From Orbicella faveolata (lineage: Eukaryota; Cnidaria; Anthozoa; Scleractinia; Merulinidae), in the NCBI RefSeq assembly GCF_002042975.1, contig NW_018149971.1, positions 91,927 through 155,926 of the forward strand: 64,000 bases of DNA, written 5' to 3'. The notes below the pieces were generated by a model, which ran no database searches, was not told the DNA's origin, and saw only the letters and a program-made list of their open reading frames with translations. Below are positions 42,907 to 55,200 of the stretch, in pieces. The translations under genes were made by a program, and so were the position numbers. The first letter of the stretch is position 1; every line of letters begins with the position of its first letter.

Positions 42907-45900
42907 CTATTCCATCAGAAGCGTAACCAGTATTAACCATACAGTCGCTGGCCATGCGGTGCAAGTCACTGTGTTACTAACTCCGTTTGTGTAAAGTCCC
43001 CTGACTTCCTTTGAAAATCTCGGGTTTTCCGTTTGTGTAAACGTGTTTATTGTCTTGCCTGACGCGACAGTTTCTGTACCAGTTTGTGTCTGATCTGTTG
43101 AGGACACTGCAGCCGTCGTTTTTGGGTCTGTCGTCCTGGAACATCCTAAAATGGCCATAAGCAAGAAATATGTTTCAGTTAGTCTTTTTAATACACCTTT
43201 GGTAAACTTATATTTTTACACAATGCAGCTACTTCCGTTATTTAGAATACTGATACTTACGCAACTAACTTTACAGTACATCTACTGACACAACTTAGAA
43301 TACAACACAGCTACTTTACACTACTTGCAATACTTGACATTGTTTACAATACTAACACATCTACTCTACACCACTTACAATACTTATACAGCTACTTTGC
43401 ACTGTTTACGATACTAACACAGCTACGTTACTTTATCTACGATACTAATACAGCTGCATTATACTAGCAAGACTAATAGCCACTTTACACTATTATTTCT
43501 TACTTTCTATGTCTTAATTTTAATACATGAAAGTCAAAGGAACACTCGGCTGCCGCCATCTTGAATTTTCACACTAGAGGAGGGACTGGGTTCGACTTTA
43601 TAAGAAACGTACCTTGGTAAACCTGGCACAAGTAAATTTCCACCCTCATGCATATTTGACCGAGTAGTCTCCAGGCCCTCGGGTTAAATCGAACAAAACG
43701 AGCTCTGATTCGCCGCTCAAACATGTTCTTGTGAACTGTCATCTCGTCCCAGTTTCCACGGAACACCTGTGAATCAATAACAAAATTTGCTGCAGCACCT
43801 CGACAGTGGGAAAGTCGCATTTTAGTAGATATCGTTGTCTCTTATTCTTACCTTCGCCTTCCCAGAGTGATTGCTGTAGGTTTCCCACAGTAAGCCGTCC
43901 AAACTGTAATTTAGCGTATATTCTGTTACCCAGGTCCCCATCGAAGAACCTTGAGTCGCAACGCCAGAGATGTTTCGAACCTTTTTTAAGTCGACCTGCG
44001 AAAATGATAAAATGTGTACTAAAACTTTCACGGGGCTATATCATAAACATGACTTCGAAACGTTAAAAGTCAAAAGGCACATTTACATCAATGGAGACTA
44101 CAAATAATTGTGTAGCTTTGTTAAAAGATTACTGTACTAGTGCATTTAATATTTAAGCTATTTAAGTGATGCTATCATGAATTTCACATGCACCAGGTTT
44201 TAATCTCAAATTGCAAAATTCGGGCAGAATGTTTCAAATTCCACCCTTGTGTCTTGGAAAAATTGCTAAATACCAACTGCAATTTGTTCTTTGTTCAATT
44301 CAATTCTTTATCTTGAATGAGCGAAGCTTTCTTTGCAGTTGTTGGAAGTTTGACACATAAACGATGTGTGGACTGGTACCTGTATGTATTGGAACACATC
44401 ATCAGTCTTTGCACACCAGCTCCCCCACAATGTAGAACCATTGACTTGTTTGACCTCGTTATTGAGCCTGCCTTGTGACGGGTGGTGTCCCTTGATAAAA
44501 CTGGACGCAGAAACCTGTTCATCAGGTATTTGCCTTTTCTCCAATCCTGCTGCAGCGCGGCAGTCCTTGTAGCGACCGTCTGTCGAAGGATTAGTGAAAA
44601 GAAGAATCAACTTAGTGCTTTGTGTTGATTTATTGAAATCACTAACCCATACGTTTAAACCATCTGAAATACCAAAAAAAAACACTCTGGAATACCAACA
44701 TGCTTTGAAAAGCTGGACACCAAAGTGCCATCTGACCAATCACAGCAAATGTAAATGACCAAATAAACCAATCAGAACTCGAGGCGCTTTTGCAACACCA
44801 GTGTCAAGCGCAGGAAAACATGCCACCCGTGCCAAGTGCAAGGAAACATGCGCATGCAGGCATTAATTACAGGCGCGTAAAAAAATCTAACAAGTATCAA
44901 AGGCAGGAAAACATGCGGCCCGTACTAAGCGAGGAAAAACATGGTATCCTTGCCAAGTGCGAGGAAACATGCAAGCTTTGTCTGTCGCGGGGAAATAAAA
45001 CAGGTTAAAGGCAGGACAACATACAACCCGTCCCAAACGCGGGAAAACGCACGTCAGCCTAGTCATGGCTAGTTTAAACATTGATCCATCCTGATTGGTT
45101 GATCAAACTCACCAGGATTGGTAAGGGCACTTTGCATGCGTTCTTTCAACCAATCGTTGAGCTCATCAAACAAAAATTAAGATAGACTTGTATTTTGTTT
45201 TTTAAATTCTTTCAGTGAAACTGTTTTTTTTTTTTTTAAATAACCCACTCATGAATGTGATTAGCAGAGACTCAGAGTCAGAGATGCGATATCTCCTAGT
45301 TATGGACTCATCTGAATTTACCTTTCGTGCTACATCCATAAACTTCTACTCTCATGCACGCGGTGCCGTGTGCATTCCATTCCAATGCTCTGATTCTTAT
45401 CACTTGTGCTATGATAGCCTCATCTAGCTTGTTTGTCACGACGGAATTGTCATCGCTGTTTCCCTTTAGTGCCTACGAAAAATTCAGCATGTCGTTAGAA
45501 ATTTGTTACATGTCTGAAATGGTCTCTCGTCTCCTATAAAAGCTGGAGTCTCTCAGATTATGACAGACTGGGCTCTGACCACTCAATTCATTTTCACATG
45601 ATATTGCCTGTATCTTCTGTTTTGTTGACATTGTTGCAATGTTTAAAACAATTTTAAACAAGGGCGTAAATTAGTGGACTCAGATTCCTTCTAACACTGT
45701 AGGTTTACAACTTAGAGAACCAGTTTGACTTTTGTTTTAGTTTTTGTTTTCTTGTTTGTTTTTTCCATTGCTCCCACCTTGAATAACTGTGATGCATATT
45801 TCGGGTTCAAAAGTATTTCCACATGTTTCTGTTTTCTTCAATTCTTGAATGATTTTCTTTTTATGCTACTATTGCTGTTGTTGTTCTTAGAGGCAATGCT

Positions 45901-48900
45901 GTCTGAATATGGATATTTACCGTGTGTTTGTCAAAAGTTTGATATGTTTTCCAGCTCACTCCGCCGTCACAACTGTAGTTTAACGAATACTTTTTGACCC
46001 AGTTCCCCAGTGGATAGTCTAAGCCCTGCGTGGCCACGCCTGTTATCACTGTTTCTTGGCCGAAATCAATCTGCAAGTATGGATTATCGTCCCAGTCCAT
46101 CGCACACCAACCACCAAAGGTCTGGTGCTGAATACGTCTACACCGGGAAAACACGAAGAACCAGTTAGTAAGTTTGTTCATCTTTCAAAGCGAAAGAAAC
46201 AACATCGCGGAGTTAATTAATTTAACATTAGAGCGGTTTTCATTTGAGTGTCGAAAAGTATCTGATTTTGCACCAACTACGCTACACGATTGGCTTAAAA
46301 AACTCGCGCCACTTTTTCGTCCAATCAGAAGTAAAACCAAGCTCACTCGCACTCGTTTTCCCGCGCTTTGCGTCAGCTACATGTAATTACTTTGAGTTTT
46401 TGATTGGTTCACTGAATTGTCTGCGTCCTTTGTGATTTGTTGGAGTAATTGCTTTGGTTTTGGTTTTACGACACTCAGTTGTAAAATGCTCTATCCTGTG
46501 ATGGCATTTAAAGTACTTAAAGAAGCTACGTCACGGTTTGGACATCTTGAAAAGTTTAGCCTGATAAATTTTTGAAGTTCGTCGTTTGGAATCCGTGTTA
46601 ATCTTCTCCACACTTAACCATCCTTGTTTCTTTTCTTTGGGTGTTTTTTTATCTTAGTAAACTATTATTTTCAAGTTTGCTTCAATTTAAAGGTAATTTT
46701 ATACGTGGCCAAAACAAATCAAAATTCCGTGAAAGTGTATGCTTATCTATTAATAAGGTGGATGAAAGCGGAGTGTGTGACCTTTCAAAGGAAAGCTATT
46801 GAGTAGTACTTTCACGAAGGACTATCACATACTCTGTAACGTGGTTCTAATTTTAAGTTTGTAGGTGAAACCCTAGTGTGTGACCATTTAAATGAAAGCT
46901 ATTGTGCAGTACTTTCATGTGGTATTGTTTATTCTGCTGTAAAAAGTGGTTCTAACTATGAAGTCTGTGGATGAAACCCTAGTGTGTGACCGTTCAAATG
47001 AAAGCTGTTGTGCAGTACTTTCATGCGGTGCTGTATGTTCTCCTGTACAAGGTGGTTTTAACCTAACTTTAACGTTTGTTGATGAAACCCTAGTGTGTGA
47101 CCATTCCAATGAATGCCATTGAGCAGTACTTTACATTGAGCTACAACTTTTGTGCACGAAACCCAAGTGTGCAATAATTTGATGTTGTAATGTTTATTTT
47201 GCTGTGAAAGGTGATTCAAACTTTTAAGTCTCGCCTGTAAATAAAATCCTAGCTAGTGTGTGACCGCTAAAATGAAAACTATTAAGCATGCAATGCTTTA
47301 ACGTGGTAAGTTGGACTTTCATCTTGCGAGGTATTTGTTGGTGAATTCAACAAAAAATACGCAATTTTTCGGTTAAAATGCTTTGGGTTTTTTGAAGCAA
47401 AAGAAACATGGAGATCTTATTAAAATCAAACCAAGGAATTCACAAACATTGCGTGCTGTACTAAACATCACACTGGTTCCCGCCCACCTTTCGTTCCAGA
47501 GTCTGCCGGCAAAAGGCTGCGTCCACACCGAGTTAGAAGACGAGGCAGTAATCTGAGAGTCCCGGATGTCGCCCGTGGCCATTCCCAAGGCAAGATTACA
47601 GTCTGTACAATGGAATAAAACACCATTAACTTTATAACAAAATAAGCCTCGAATTTTTAGTAAACTGAGCTAGAAAAGTATAAAAATGTAACAATCATTA
47701 ATCACGAAGAAATATGAGGGTAATTAAGGTTAAGAAATACTGAAAAGAACTACGAATGATGATTTAAGAAACATGACGTGGGAAATTTTTCACGATCTAC
47801 GTGCGATCAACGACCTCCATAATACGCGCTCAAAGCTAGAAAGTGAACATGTGCGGAAATATCAAATTTACCAAGGGGAAAAAAAACAGTATTGAGATAA
47901 GTAGGTATTTTGAGTAGTTTTGCAGCCCCATAGAGATCGAATGTAGGCCCGCACAGTTGATTTATGATTTACGTACAACAAGGGCCATATGTTAAGCCGT
48001 TCTATTGCGGTATCACAAAGTAGGCGTATCTGAAATGAATCTAGATTGAGCTATGACTGGTATTCCACAAGTTATTTACAGTTCAAGTGCCAGAGTTTGA
48101 TTTATTTTTTCAAGCTCTCCAATAAATAATTGATCACTATTGTGTTTTTTTTCTTTTCGCGAGTGTTTTATTTTCGACAATTATGTCAGTGAGAACATGC
48201 GAAAGTTTATTCTCAGAACGTAGAAAAAAGTCAGTATTTTCTCTGTGCCAAAACGGGACATATTGAACCATTATCTCGCGAAATTGGAACCTGGCAGTCT
48301 TCCGACTAGTCTTGGGAATTCACTTTCTATCAAGTGAAACATTTACCTCCGTCGAAACACAAATTCTCTTTTTGACTTGAGTACGGCGAATTCGAAAATA
48401 ATTTTCCATGACTGTTATGAAAGGTCCTCAACGTGGGATGATTAATAAGGAATGTCTAGTTCAGTTGGAAAGCTAAGTTATATTAGGTAGAAAGTTGTTC
48501 AGCGAGCTTTTCACTTCTTGAGCAGAGCGCTAGCCAGGAAACGAAGCCGTGGTACAGGATGCGAACATTTCAAAGAGCTGACGGTTTTCTCTCATGCAGT
48601 TTTATTTAGTCTCCTGAAAAGAGAACGGCGTGGATCCCAGGAAAGTTAAACTCCTGCTTTAATAATTGCCATTCATTATCCATTTGCTGTCTTGATAAAG
48701 ATGTGCACACTTTATTTTCACTACTCAAACCTCTGCAAACAATTTAAAGACCTTTTGTTCACAAGTAGCTTAAGTTATAGGTCACCGGCAAGTTATTACT
48801 TCACTAAATAAATAAATGATAAGTAGCTATAGTCTGCTCAAAATAAACGACCTGTTTTTCACAGGCTTATGTTTAGTAGTAATTTAGAGGTAGGCAATTC

Positions 48901-50809
48901 GGTCAGTTGCCTACGGAATTTTAACTTATTTTCAAGCTCTGCTCGTTCAATGATTCGTAATTAGCATGAATAAGGTTTAGAACTCTTCCTCCCAAGTTTC
49001 AGAATTTTTTTACCTTTGCAGACAGCGGTGCATAAGTAAGTGGAATACTCCAATTTCGAGCGAAGAAAACTGATTTTCGAGAACGGTTAACCTCTTCAAT
49101 TCCAAATTTTTACTTGTCATTACCGGGCGATTTAAGCCAGAGTTTTTTCATACTTTATCCAATTTTCACACCGATTTGCAGTATCTTTATTCGTTCCTTC
49201 AACTTAACTTAGTATTTTATCCTGTAAAAGTCAATTTATATAAAGTTAAAATATTCGAGAAGATGATAAAGTGAACTGATATTCAATGAAGGCGTGTCCA
49301 TTCCTACCCCTGTGTTCAGAAAAGTCTTCTCCAGAAGCTAAAGACAGGCGTGTCAAATGAAAAACTATCATTATTAAAACATCATTCAATGCTTCTTATC
49401 CTCTACTTCAGGTATTAATTGTTGAAATTCCATGATTTACAATTAGTCTAACTCAGTAGATCATCACAGCGATACAGTGATAATCCTGAAAATGTATGAC
49501 GTGACCTGCCTTGACAGCACAAGTGTTTTCTAAGGTTAGACCGTTGACAGTAATTAATAATCATTAATCTTGTTCCTTGACAGTCCATCTCAAAGTGGTT
49601 TCCGGGGCAATTTTATGTCTGCCGCTCGGGAAAGCATGCAACGTCCAAATTTACACATAATTAATCATTTGGAGATTTCAAATGACGCGCCGCCCAAAGA
49701 ACGCTTTGCTTATCTCATAAATTCAGAAGGCATTTTAGAACATGACGAAATATTTCAAGTTAATTCTTATTCTACTTATCACGAATAAAATCACTGATTA
49801 AAAACCTAAAAACAGGCAATGAAATATCAAAATGTTTTCTGTTGTTTTTTTTCTGTGTGTATGGCATTGTCGTTAAAATTTAAAGTCCATTACAGCCCAA
49901 CAAAGTTATGTTCGGTTTCGCGTAAATAATTCTGAAATTGTTTTAAACGATGCACTTGGGTTTTTTGTTTACATAAACCGGCAAAGCACTTGTTTCGCAA
50001 GGAATTATATACTCCCTGAATGTAACAACCTTTGTAAGAAAACGTAGCACTTTAAGGTTGACAAGTATATTGACTTCAGAGAACCTCTAACAAGGTGACT
50101 AATCTCTTTGTAATCCTCTGTTGTTAGCAGAGGAAAAACCGGTTATCAAAGGAACTATCGATCCGGAATCAGTCTACAAAAGGGCAGAGAAACTCTGCTC
50201 AGCCACCAACTACAAATCATATAAACATCTCAAATATAGTATTCGAGTTTTAAATGATCCTTTGTTGTATATTTGACGATTTTATCGCGGCTTTTCGAAG
50301 CGCAATCGGCGAAGGTCCGTTCTCATTCTCCAAAACAGGAACGAAGATTCACTACAGCAATTTATCGGCCAATTCACTCACGGTCACTGCAACTTATAAA
50401 CAGTCAACTTGTCCCAATTGTATCAGTAGTAACAAATGATATGAATCTCTTACTAGAATAGAATTGAAAGACCTTCTTCACAGCTTAAAGATGCACATTT
50501 TACATGTTTTTTGTGTAAGAATGAAGGTATATATAATATAATGTTGATGTTGATCTCTGATGAAGTTTATTGCTCAATGTTATCAAAATATAGAATGAGT
50601 TCAGAGTTCTCATGTGTTCTTTAGTAGATTATGTAGGGATTTTTCACTGCACTTTCGGTTTAGTTTTAAGATATTATTTAGTCTTATTTAAGCACACTTC
50701 TAAAACCATCTAAGAGACAGTCATTCAAGACTCGATTGTACTCACCAGACTCAACATGGTGGATGAAGGAAAGAATAAAAGCGATAACAACGCCTGTAGA
50801 TGCAGCCAT
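42907..50809 (-). CDS. GPI-anchored-type protein with two F5/8C (discoidin) domains
   Basis: Eight exons: 50809-50746, 47602-47488, 46137-45921, 45472-45322, 44579-44380, 43995-43852, 43766-43613, 43145-42907. They total 1,284 bp and join in frame to 427 residues. Exon 1 is a signal peptide (MAASTGVVIAFILSFIHHVES). Domain 1 (about 22-182) runs CNLALGMATGDIRDSQITAS...GGWCAMDWDDNPYLQIDFG...ITGVATQG...CMRVEVYGC. Domain 2 (about 184-345) runs DCRAAAGLEKRQIPDEQVSA...WCAKTDD...VDLKKVRNISGVATQG...CMRVEIYLC. A Thr/Ser-rich stalk (TDPKTTAAVSSTDQTQTGTE) and a terminal hydrophobic stretch (TAWPATVWLILVTLLME) follow, with no charged cytoplasmic tail, as in GPI-signal sequences. F5/8C domains bind carbohydrates or phospholipids at the cell surface, and a role in adhesion or recognition is likely but unproven. 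Each domain is bounded by phase-1 introns. Confidence 0.88.
43224..43495. repeat. Degenerate ~45-50 bp minisatellite in last intron of the discoidin gene
   Basis: Repeating words ACAATACTAACACAGCTAC, TTTACACTACTT and TACGATACTAA recur about six times with heavy divergence between exons 43145 and 43613. Confidence 0.65.
44790..45065. repeat. Degenerate 'AAGTGCGAGGAAACATGC' repeat
   Basis: Variants of (A/G)GCG(C/A)(A)GGAAAACATGC recur at about 44,808, 44,838, 44,903, 44,930, 44,958, 45,010 and 45,040 in an intron of the discoidin gene. No coding role; the plus-strand frame across it (44,790-45,008) is a by-product. Confidence 0.55.
46229..46493. mobile_element. 265 bp MITE with 'TAGAGCGGTTTTC..' terminal inverted repeats
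   Basis: Left TAGAGCGGTTTTCATTTGAG(TGTCG) matches the complement of the right end TAGAGCATTTTACAACTGAG(TGTCG). Internal words CGCGCCACTTTTTCGTCCAA, CCGCGCTTTGCGTCAGCTAC and GTAATTACTTTG are ones I recall from a very abundant cnidarian MITE family. Intronic in the discoidin gene. Confidence 0.78.
46515..46715 (+). repeat. Dispersed repeat family R, copy 2
   Basis: Contains GCTACGTCACGGTTTGGACA, GAAAAGTTTAGCCTGATAAA, GAATCCGTGTTAATCTTCTC, TAACCATCCTTGTTTC, CTTAGTAAACTATTATTTTC and CAATTTAAAGGTAATTTTAT, closely matching 13,425-13,625. Confidence 0.75.
46745..47305. repeat. ~105-115 bp satellite, about 5 diverged units
   Basis: Units carry GGATGAAACCCTAGTGTGTG(ACC), AATGAAAGCT(A/G)TTGTGCAGTA(CTTTCATG) and AAGGTGGTTCTAAC. 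GTGTGTGACC falls near 46,773, 46,876, 46,982, 47,092 and 47,257. It sits in an intron of the discoidin gene, directly beside family R copy 2. I recall related satellites in coral genomes. Confidence 0.8.
47603..50745. other. First intron of the discoidin gene (3.1 kb), no recognised feature
   Basis: A+T-rich. I examined it for F5/8C exons on the minus strand and found none. A 72-codon plus-strand frame (49,570-49,788) has no recognisable domain and no splice or start context. Large first introns often hold regulatory elements, but nothing specific can be claimed. Confidence 0.5.
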
Positions 50810-50837
50810 CTATTTCTTAGCAATAGTCCAGGTTATC

Positions 50838-50845
50838 TTTTTATA
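50838..50845 (-). promoter_or_regulatory. Possible TATA box of the discoidin gene
   Basis: TATAAAAA on the minus strand, about 29 bp before the ATG at 50,809. If used it would give an extremely short leader, so either the signal is fortuitous or translation starts very close to the cap. Confidence 0.25.
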
Positions 50846-51789
50846 ATTGGCGAGTTGTGAAGAAACAAAACGAGTCCTTTTCTGTAACCTTTTCGTTGTA
50901 GGTCGTTGTGTAATGCTAGCCGACTGGTCGGACAAATAAAGAGATAATTAATCTTCGTCAATTACCGTTCTGTCTCATTTTGGTATGCGCGCTAGTTTCA
51001 ATTACGTGATGTTTTGTGAAAAGATAAAATATAAGGCAGCTTCTTCGGTAAACAGTCAATCTTACTTACCAAGTACAGACTTGGAAACTAACGTGAGGTC
51101 AAAATTATCATAGAAACATCCAACCATTCCTCAGCTATCATTCCATTAAATTGAGCTTCTACTTTGGAATGATAGAAGATACCGGAGAGCATCGGAAATC
51201 CGTTCACCTAAGTAATTTGCCAAACTATTGGCTACTCGTTTTTTTCGAGTATTCTGGCAGTCACCGAGCTAGCTTATTAATAACTTTCCTTTGTTGAATC
51301 AGAATTATTTCATTTTTATTTAGTTCAGTATTTTTTTTTCATTTTTTCAACTCACTTTATGATTTTGAACATGTTTTTTCAAACCTCCTGCTTTCTCTCA
51401 ACTTTATTCATTTCGCTCAGCTCGCGTGTCACGTGACATGTTTTGACCAATCGTGCGGGAGCGGCAATTTTCAATAGTCTGGATTCTGCCCTTACTGCAT
51501 GTAAGAAAATAAAAGTATTTAGCTGTGCTCATAATGCTAGAAATTTATAGTTGGCTTTAGGCTTGTGGAACTAGACAAAAATTTCAAGCAGTTTAAGACC
51601 CACGTACGGAGACTAGATCTAGACAACATCCTAGATGGATGCAGTGGCTGCCATCTTTGTAACTCATAATTTTAATTTCTCTTATAGGACTTTTCTGCAT
51701 ATTATTTTTAGATAGTTCTGTTAGGTGTCCCCTATTAGCAGTGGGGATTCTCCACTGCTAGATGTAACTGACACGGTAATAAAGTCAAT

Positions 51790-51821
<32 letters not shown>

Positions 51822-51842
51822 TATTATTATTATTATTATTAT
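51790..51842. repeat. (ATC)n(ATT)n microsatellite
   Basis: About eleven ATC units followed by about seven ATT units. The Asp/Asn/Ile runs in minus-strand frames over it are artefacts of the repeat. Confidence 0.95.
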
Positions 51843-52172
51843 AACTAGAGAACGTTGGCCAAAAGTTGCAGTCAGTTGCATGAGTTGAGAAATAAGGCCT
51901 TTTTTTCTTAACTGACAGCTGAGATTTGACATCTGCAAAATTTCCTGATAGTTGAGAAATGGGCTCAAATTTGAACTGGTAGCTCAGAAATCGCCGAGTA
52001 TTTAACTGATAACTAAAATTCCATACCCTCACCATAGAAGTCTTACAAGTATCAGATCGAGAGGTCTGGGTTCCAGCCTTGTTAGAGTCCTTGTTTTTAG
52101 GGGGGCAAAGCATTTTACTTCCGCAGGGTATCTATAATGAACTAAGCATTAAGTACTAAGTACTAAGTACTT

Positions 52173-52203
52173 TGCCAGGGAAAAGACCCTGGGAACGAGG
52201 TTG
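52173..52203. mobile_element. Truncated 'CCCTGGGAACGAGG' palindrome relic
   Basis: GCCAGGGAAAAGACCCTGGG-AACGAGGTTG, about 31 bp, is flanked on both sides by CTAAGTACTT, which looks like a target-site duplication around a very short derivative of the family at 5629-5711. The left side is itself inside a short TACTAAG tandem run, so the duplication is less certain. Confidence 0.5.
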
Positions 52204-55200
52204 CTAAGTACTTCACCCTTCCGGAAATTAAAACCGGAGAAATTTTTACTTATAACAATGTATTAGCCTTAACGGACCGTAAAGAAAATTGTGTAAGGCG
52301 CAACAAAAAATCTTCGATATTATGTATATATTGTACAACGCCGGAAAATAGCCGGAAAAACAATGTTGAATCAATATTGAAGGTAAATTAAAAATGACCT
52401 ACTTACTAAATTTCTTTAAATTGTTCTGACCAGGATCATACGACGGAGTAATCTACATGTTATTTTCCCCACAACATGTAACACTGAAATGTCGTTTCAT
52501 TCCCGGAAACGGCTGTTCCTTTTGGAAAATCTTTGTTGAGTCACCCTGTTAAAGTTTTTCCGAATCTTGTCACCCAATCAAAAGCAAGCTCGAGCACTCA
52601 CGAGTACCAGTACTGCGCAACCAGGCACGCCAGCATGACGTAATAAGTATACGTCACGTTGCTTAGCAACGCCGGTGACGAAAATGTCGTCATTAACTGG
52701 TACTTTATATTTCCCCGCGTATTCAGTGCAGGATAGTAGTGAGCGATTGTATTCTATCTATCAACATCATTTTCCTTTGAGTTCCCAAAAGAATATAAAA
52801 GTTTTATTTTTGTAATCGATCCGGATATAGTATTCTTGACCTCACAAGCTTGACTCTCCCACAAAAAGATGCAAAATGGAATTCCCGCCTCAATCCGATT
52901 AATACCACTGGCATGTCATTGATATGTGTACGTCCTTGGTGTAAGTTTCTTTTAACATAACTGGAACCTTTCCGGATACAGGCAACCCTTGCCACAAGCT
53001 ATATTAATAGACTTGATATTTTACTAGCTTTCCTTTTCAGGTAGAATCTTATACCCAGAGGAAAAAGGCGACAAGCATGTGTACACTCGATAAAAAAAAA
53101 TAATAACACAGACGAGGAGGTGCAGACGGCGCCGAGATTAAACACCCCCTAAAATACCCGTGTCATAAATATAAGACGTCCAAATATGCCCCAAGAGACT
53201 CCATATAAACATAATAAAATGTGCTAAGCCTCACCTTAAGCCCGAAAGTGTTTCTTAAAACACCTCCCGACCTAATAAATGTCAGAGTAAGGTTTTGGCT
53301 CCCCCGAAAAACGTTTGTTTCCAATCTCATAACAAATTGGAATTTCCGTGTCACTTTCCCGTCAGTTTAACTCTTCTTCCCTCCCCCTCCCCACCCCCCA
53401 CCCCGTCACCACGAGAAATGCGTATGTTTATTTTCGGCCAGGTAGTACGTCCTAACCGTTAGAAGCAAACTTCGTCTTTATAGGCCTTTCCGAGACAGAG
53501 TCCATGCCTGGAAGTAACCTGTGTAAGTCCAGCGTTCATTCCTATTTGCGGACCTATTTGTTAGACCGATTCGTCATTCCGCGACTTCTTAGGAGGAAAT
53601 TTTGTCTGATGATAAGGGGAATGGTTTCTAGCAAAACTGTTCTGCTGTATTAGCGAACAAGGCAAAACCTTGAAATCGTCTCTTTTTCAACTTGGACATT
53701 GTTATAGAAATTGACCGCCAATGTAAAGCTATGCCACTGACGATTCGGGCGTCAGCCCGTGTGTTACCACCATATAAAATATCCTGAAGCCTCACAAATC
53801 TCAGGCATAGAAAGCCCTGCTATTATATGCCATTGAAAAAAAAGCTCATAGATTTAACTCCGTAAAGAACCAGCACAAAGTAATATACAGAATACAGATC
53901 ACAATGATTTCCCATCATTTTGAATGAATGACATTTCTTTTTCGTTATAACTGTTGTCTCTGTTTGATTATAATTCAGAGTCGTTTCATTGAACACATGT
54001 ATGTAAGAGATGCGGCCGTGCTGTACATTTTACTGCAAGTATGTAACTTAACTTGGGTTACTTTAGAGATTCATCATTTTATGTTGAGACACTTGTACCA
54101 TACGATATTTTCCTTCATACCTATTCTTTTTAAAGTTGTTAAATGCTTCGTACCATTTTCTTTCAAACTTACATTTTTTTTTTACTTTTCTGATTAGATA
54201 TCTCTCTCCTACCTGCTGCCAATACCTTGACGATTTATCGAGCAAATTGAAATACGAAGCCCAGGGCTTTTTGGAAATTTTAAGGATCTTTAAGGTATCT
54301 TGGTAACATATAACGCGAGAATTAGGATAAAATTGCCAAAGTTAAGTATCTCGATTCTTGTGACTCGATTGTCCTAACGGAGACGTGCAATTCCACACGA
54401 CGCGAGGTTTCCAGGCAACCAAGCTCGAATACTGGAACACACAACTACTTTAAATAGTCTTTTCAAGAAACAAATATCCTGATATATCATAAAGCAGAAT
54501 TTTGGTAAAAAAAACAACAACGTAGCGGAAATCCTGGCAGCCGTATGGACAGCTCAGTGATGAGATATTTAACGGGTTAAAACGGGCGTACACATGCGCT
54601 AAGTAAAGGCAAAACTTGGCTTTGTTTTGATGTCTTCTTTGCTGTTTATTAATCAATCAATCAATTTATGATTGCGTGCCGGGTAAAAGAAACAGGGAAA
54701 GAAGAAAATTAACGAGAAGGATACTTGAAGAAAGACTGTTTCAGTTCGTTTTTTCTCTTGAGAATCTGCGAGTCTGGAAAGAAGTTATTCTTAGATTATT
54801 TAATGATTGATAAAATGTTACGTGGCAATCGATCGGTTAGCGCGAGAACGGGGCGAAATTACAACTTTTTATACGATTGTTTGACCGTCGTACTGTTCCA
54901 TCGTCAGTATACCGTACTGCTTGAATGAGACCTATATGAACCCATAAAAAACTTTTCAGTTCAGTTTTGGACGAAGAGGTCCACAAAAAAACAGAATCAG
55001 ACTGCTTCATGCATCTATTTCACCGAGCACTGCTTGTAAGAACCAATATAATTAAAGGGAAAAAGCAAGATTTTCCTAACTTCGTTTTAAATTTAATGGC
55101 GTCACTATTATATCCACGTGGGAACCGAGTTAGTAATTTTCATTCCCTCTTGTGTATTTGAAAATAAAAAAATTTCGATATATCTCATATATTATTCTAG

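Noticed and set aside
49570-49788. A 72-residue plus-strand ORF in the first discoidin intron
   Set aside because: No homology I recognise, no exon boundaries, antisense to the host gene.
51721-52113. A 130-residue minus-strand ORF with poly-Asn/Asp
   Set aside because: The acidic run is the (ATC)n(ATT)n microsatellite in translation, and the rest has no domain.
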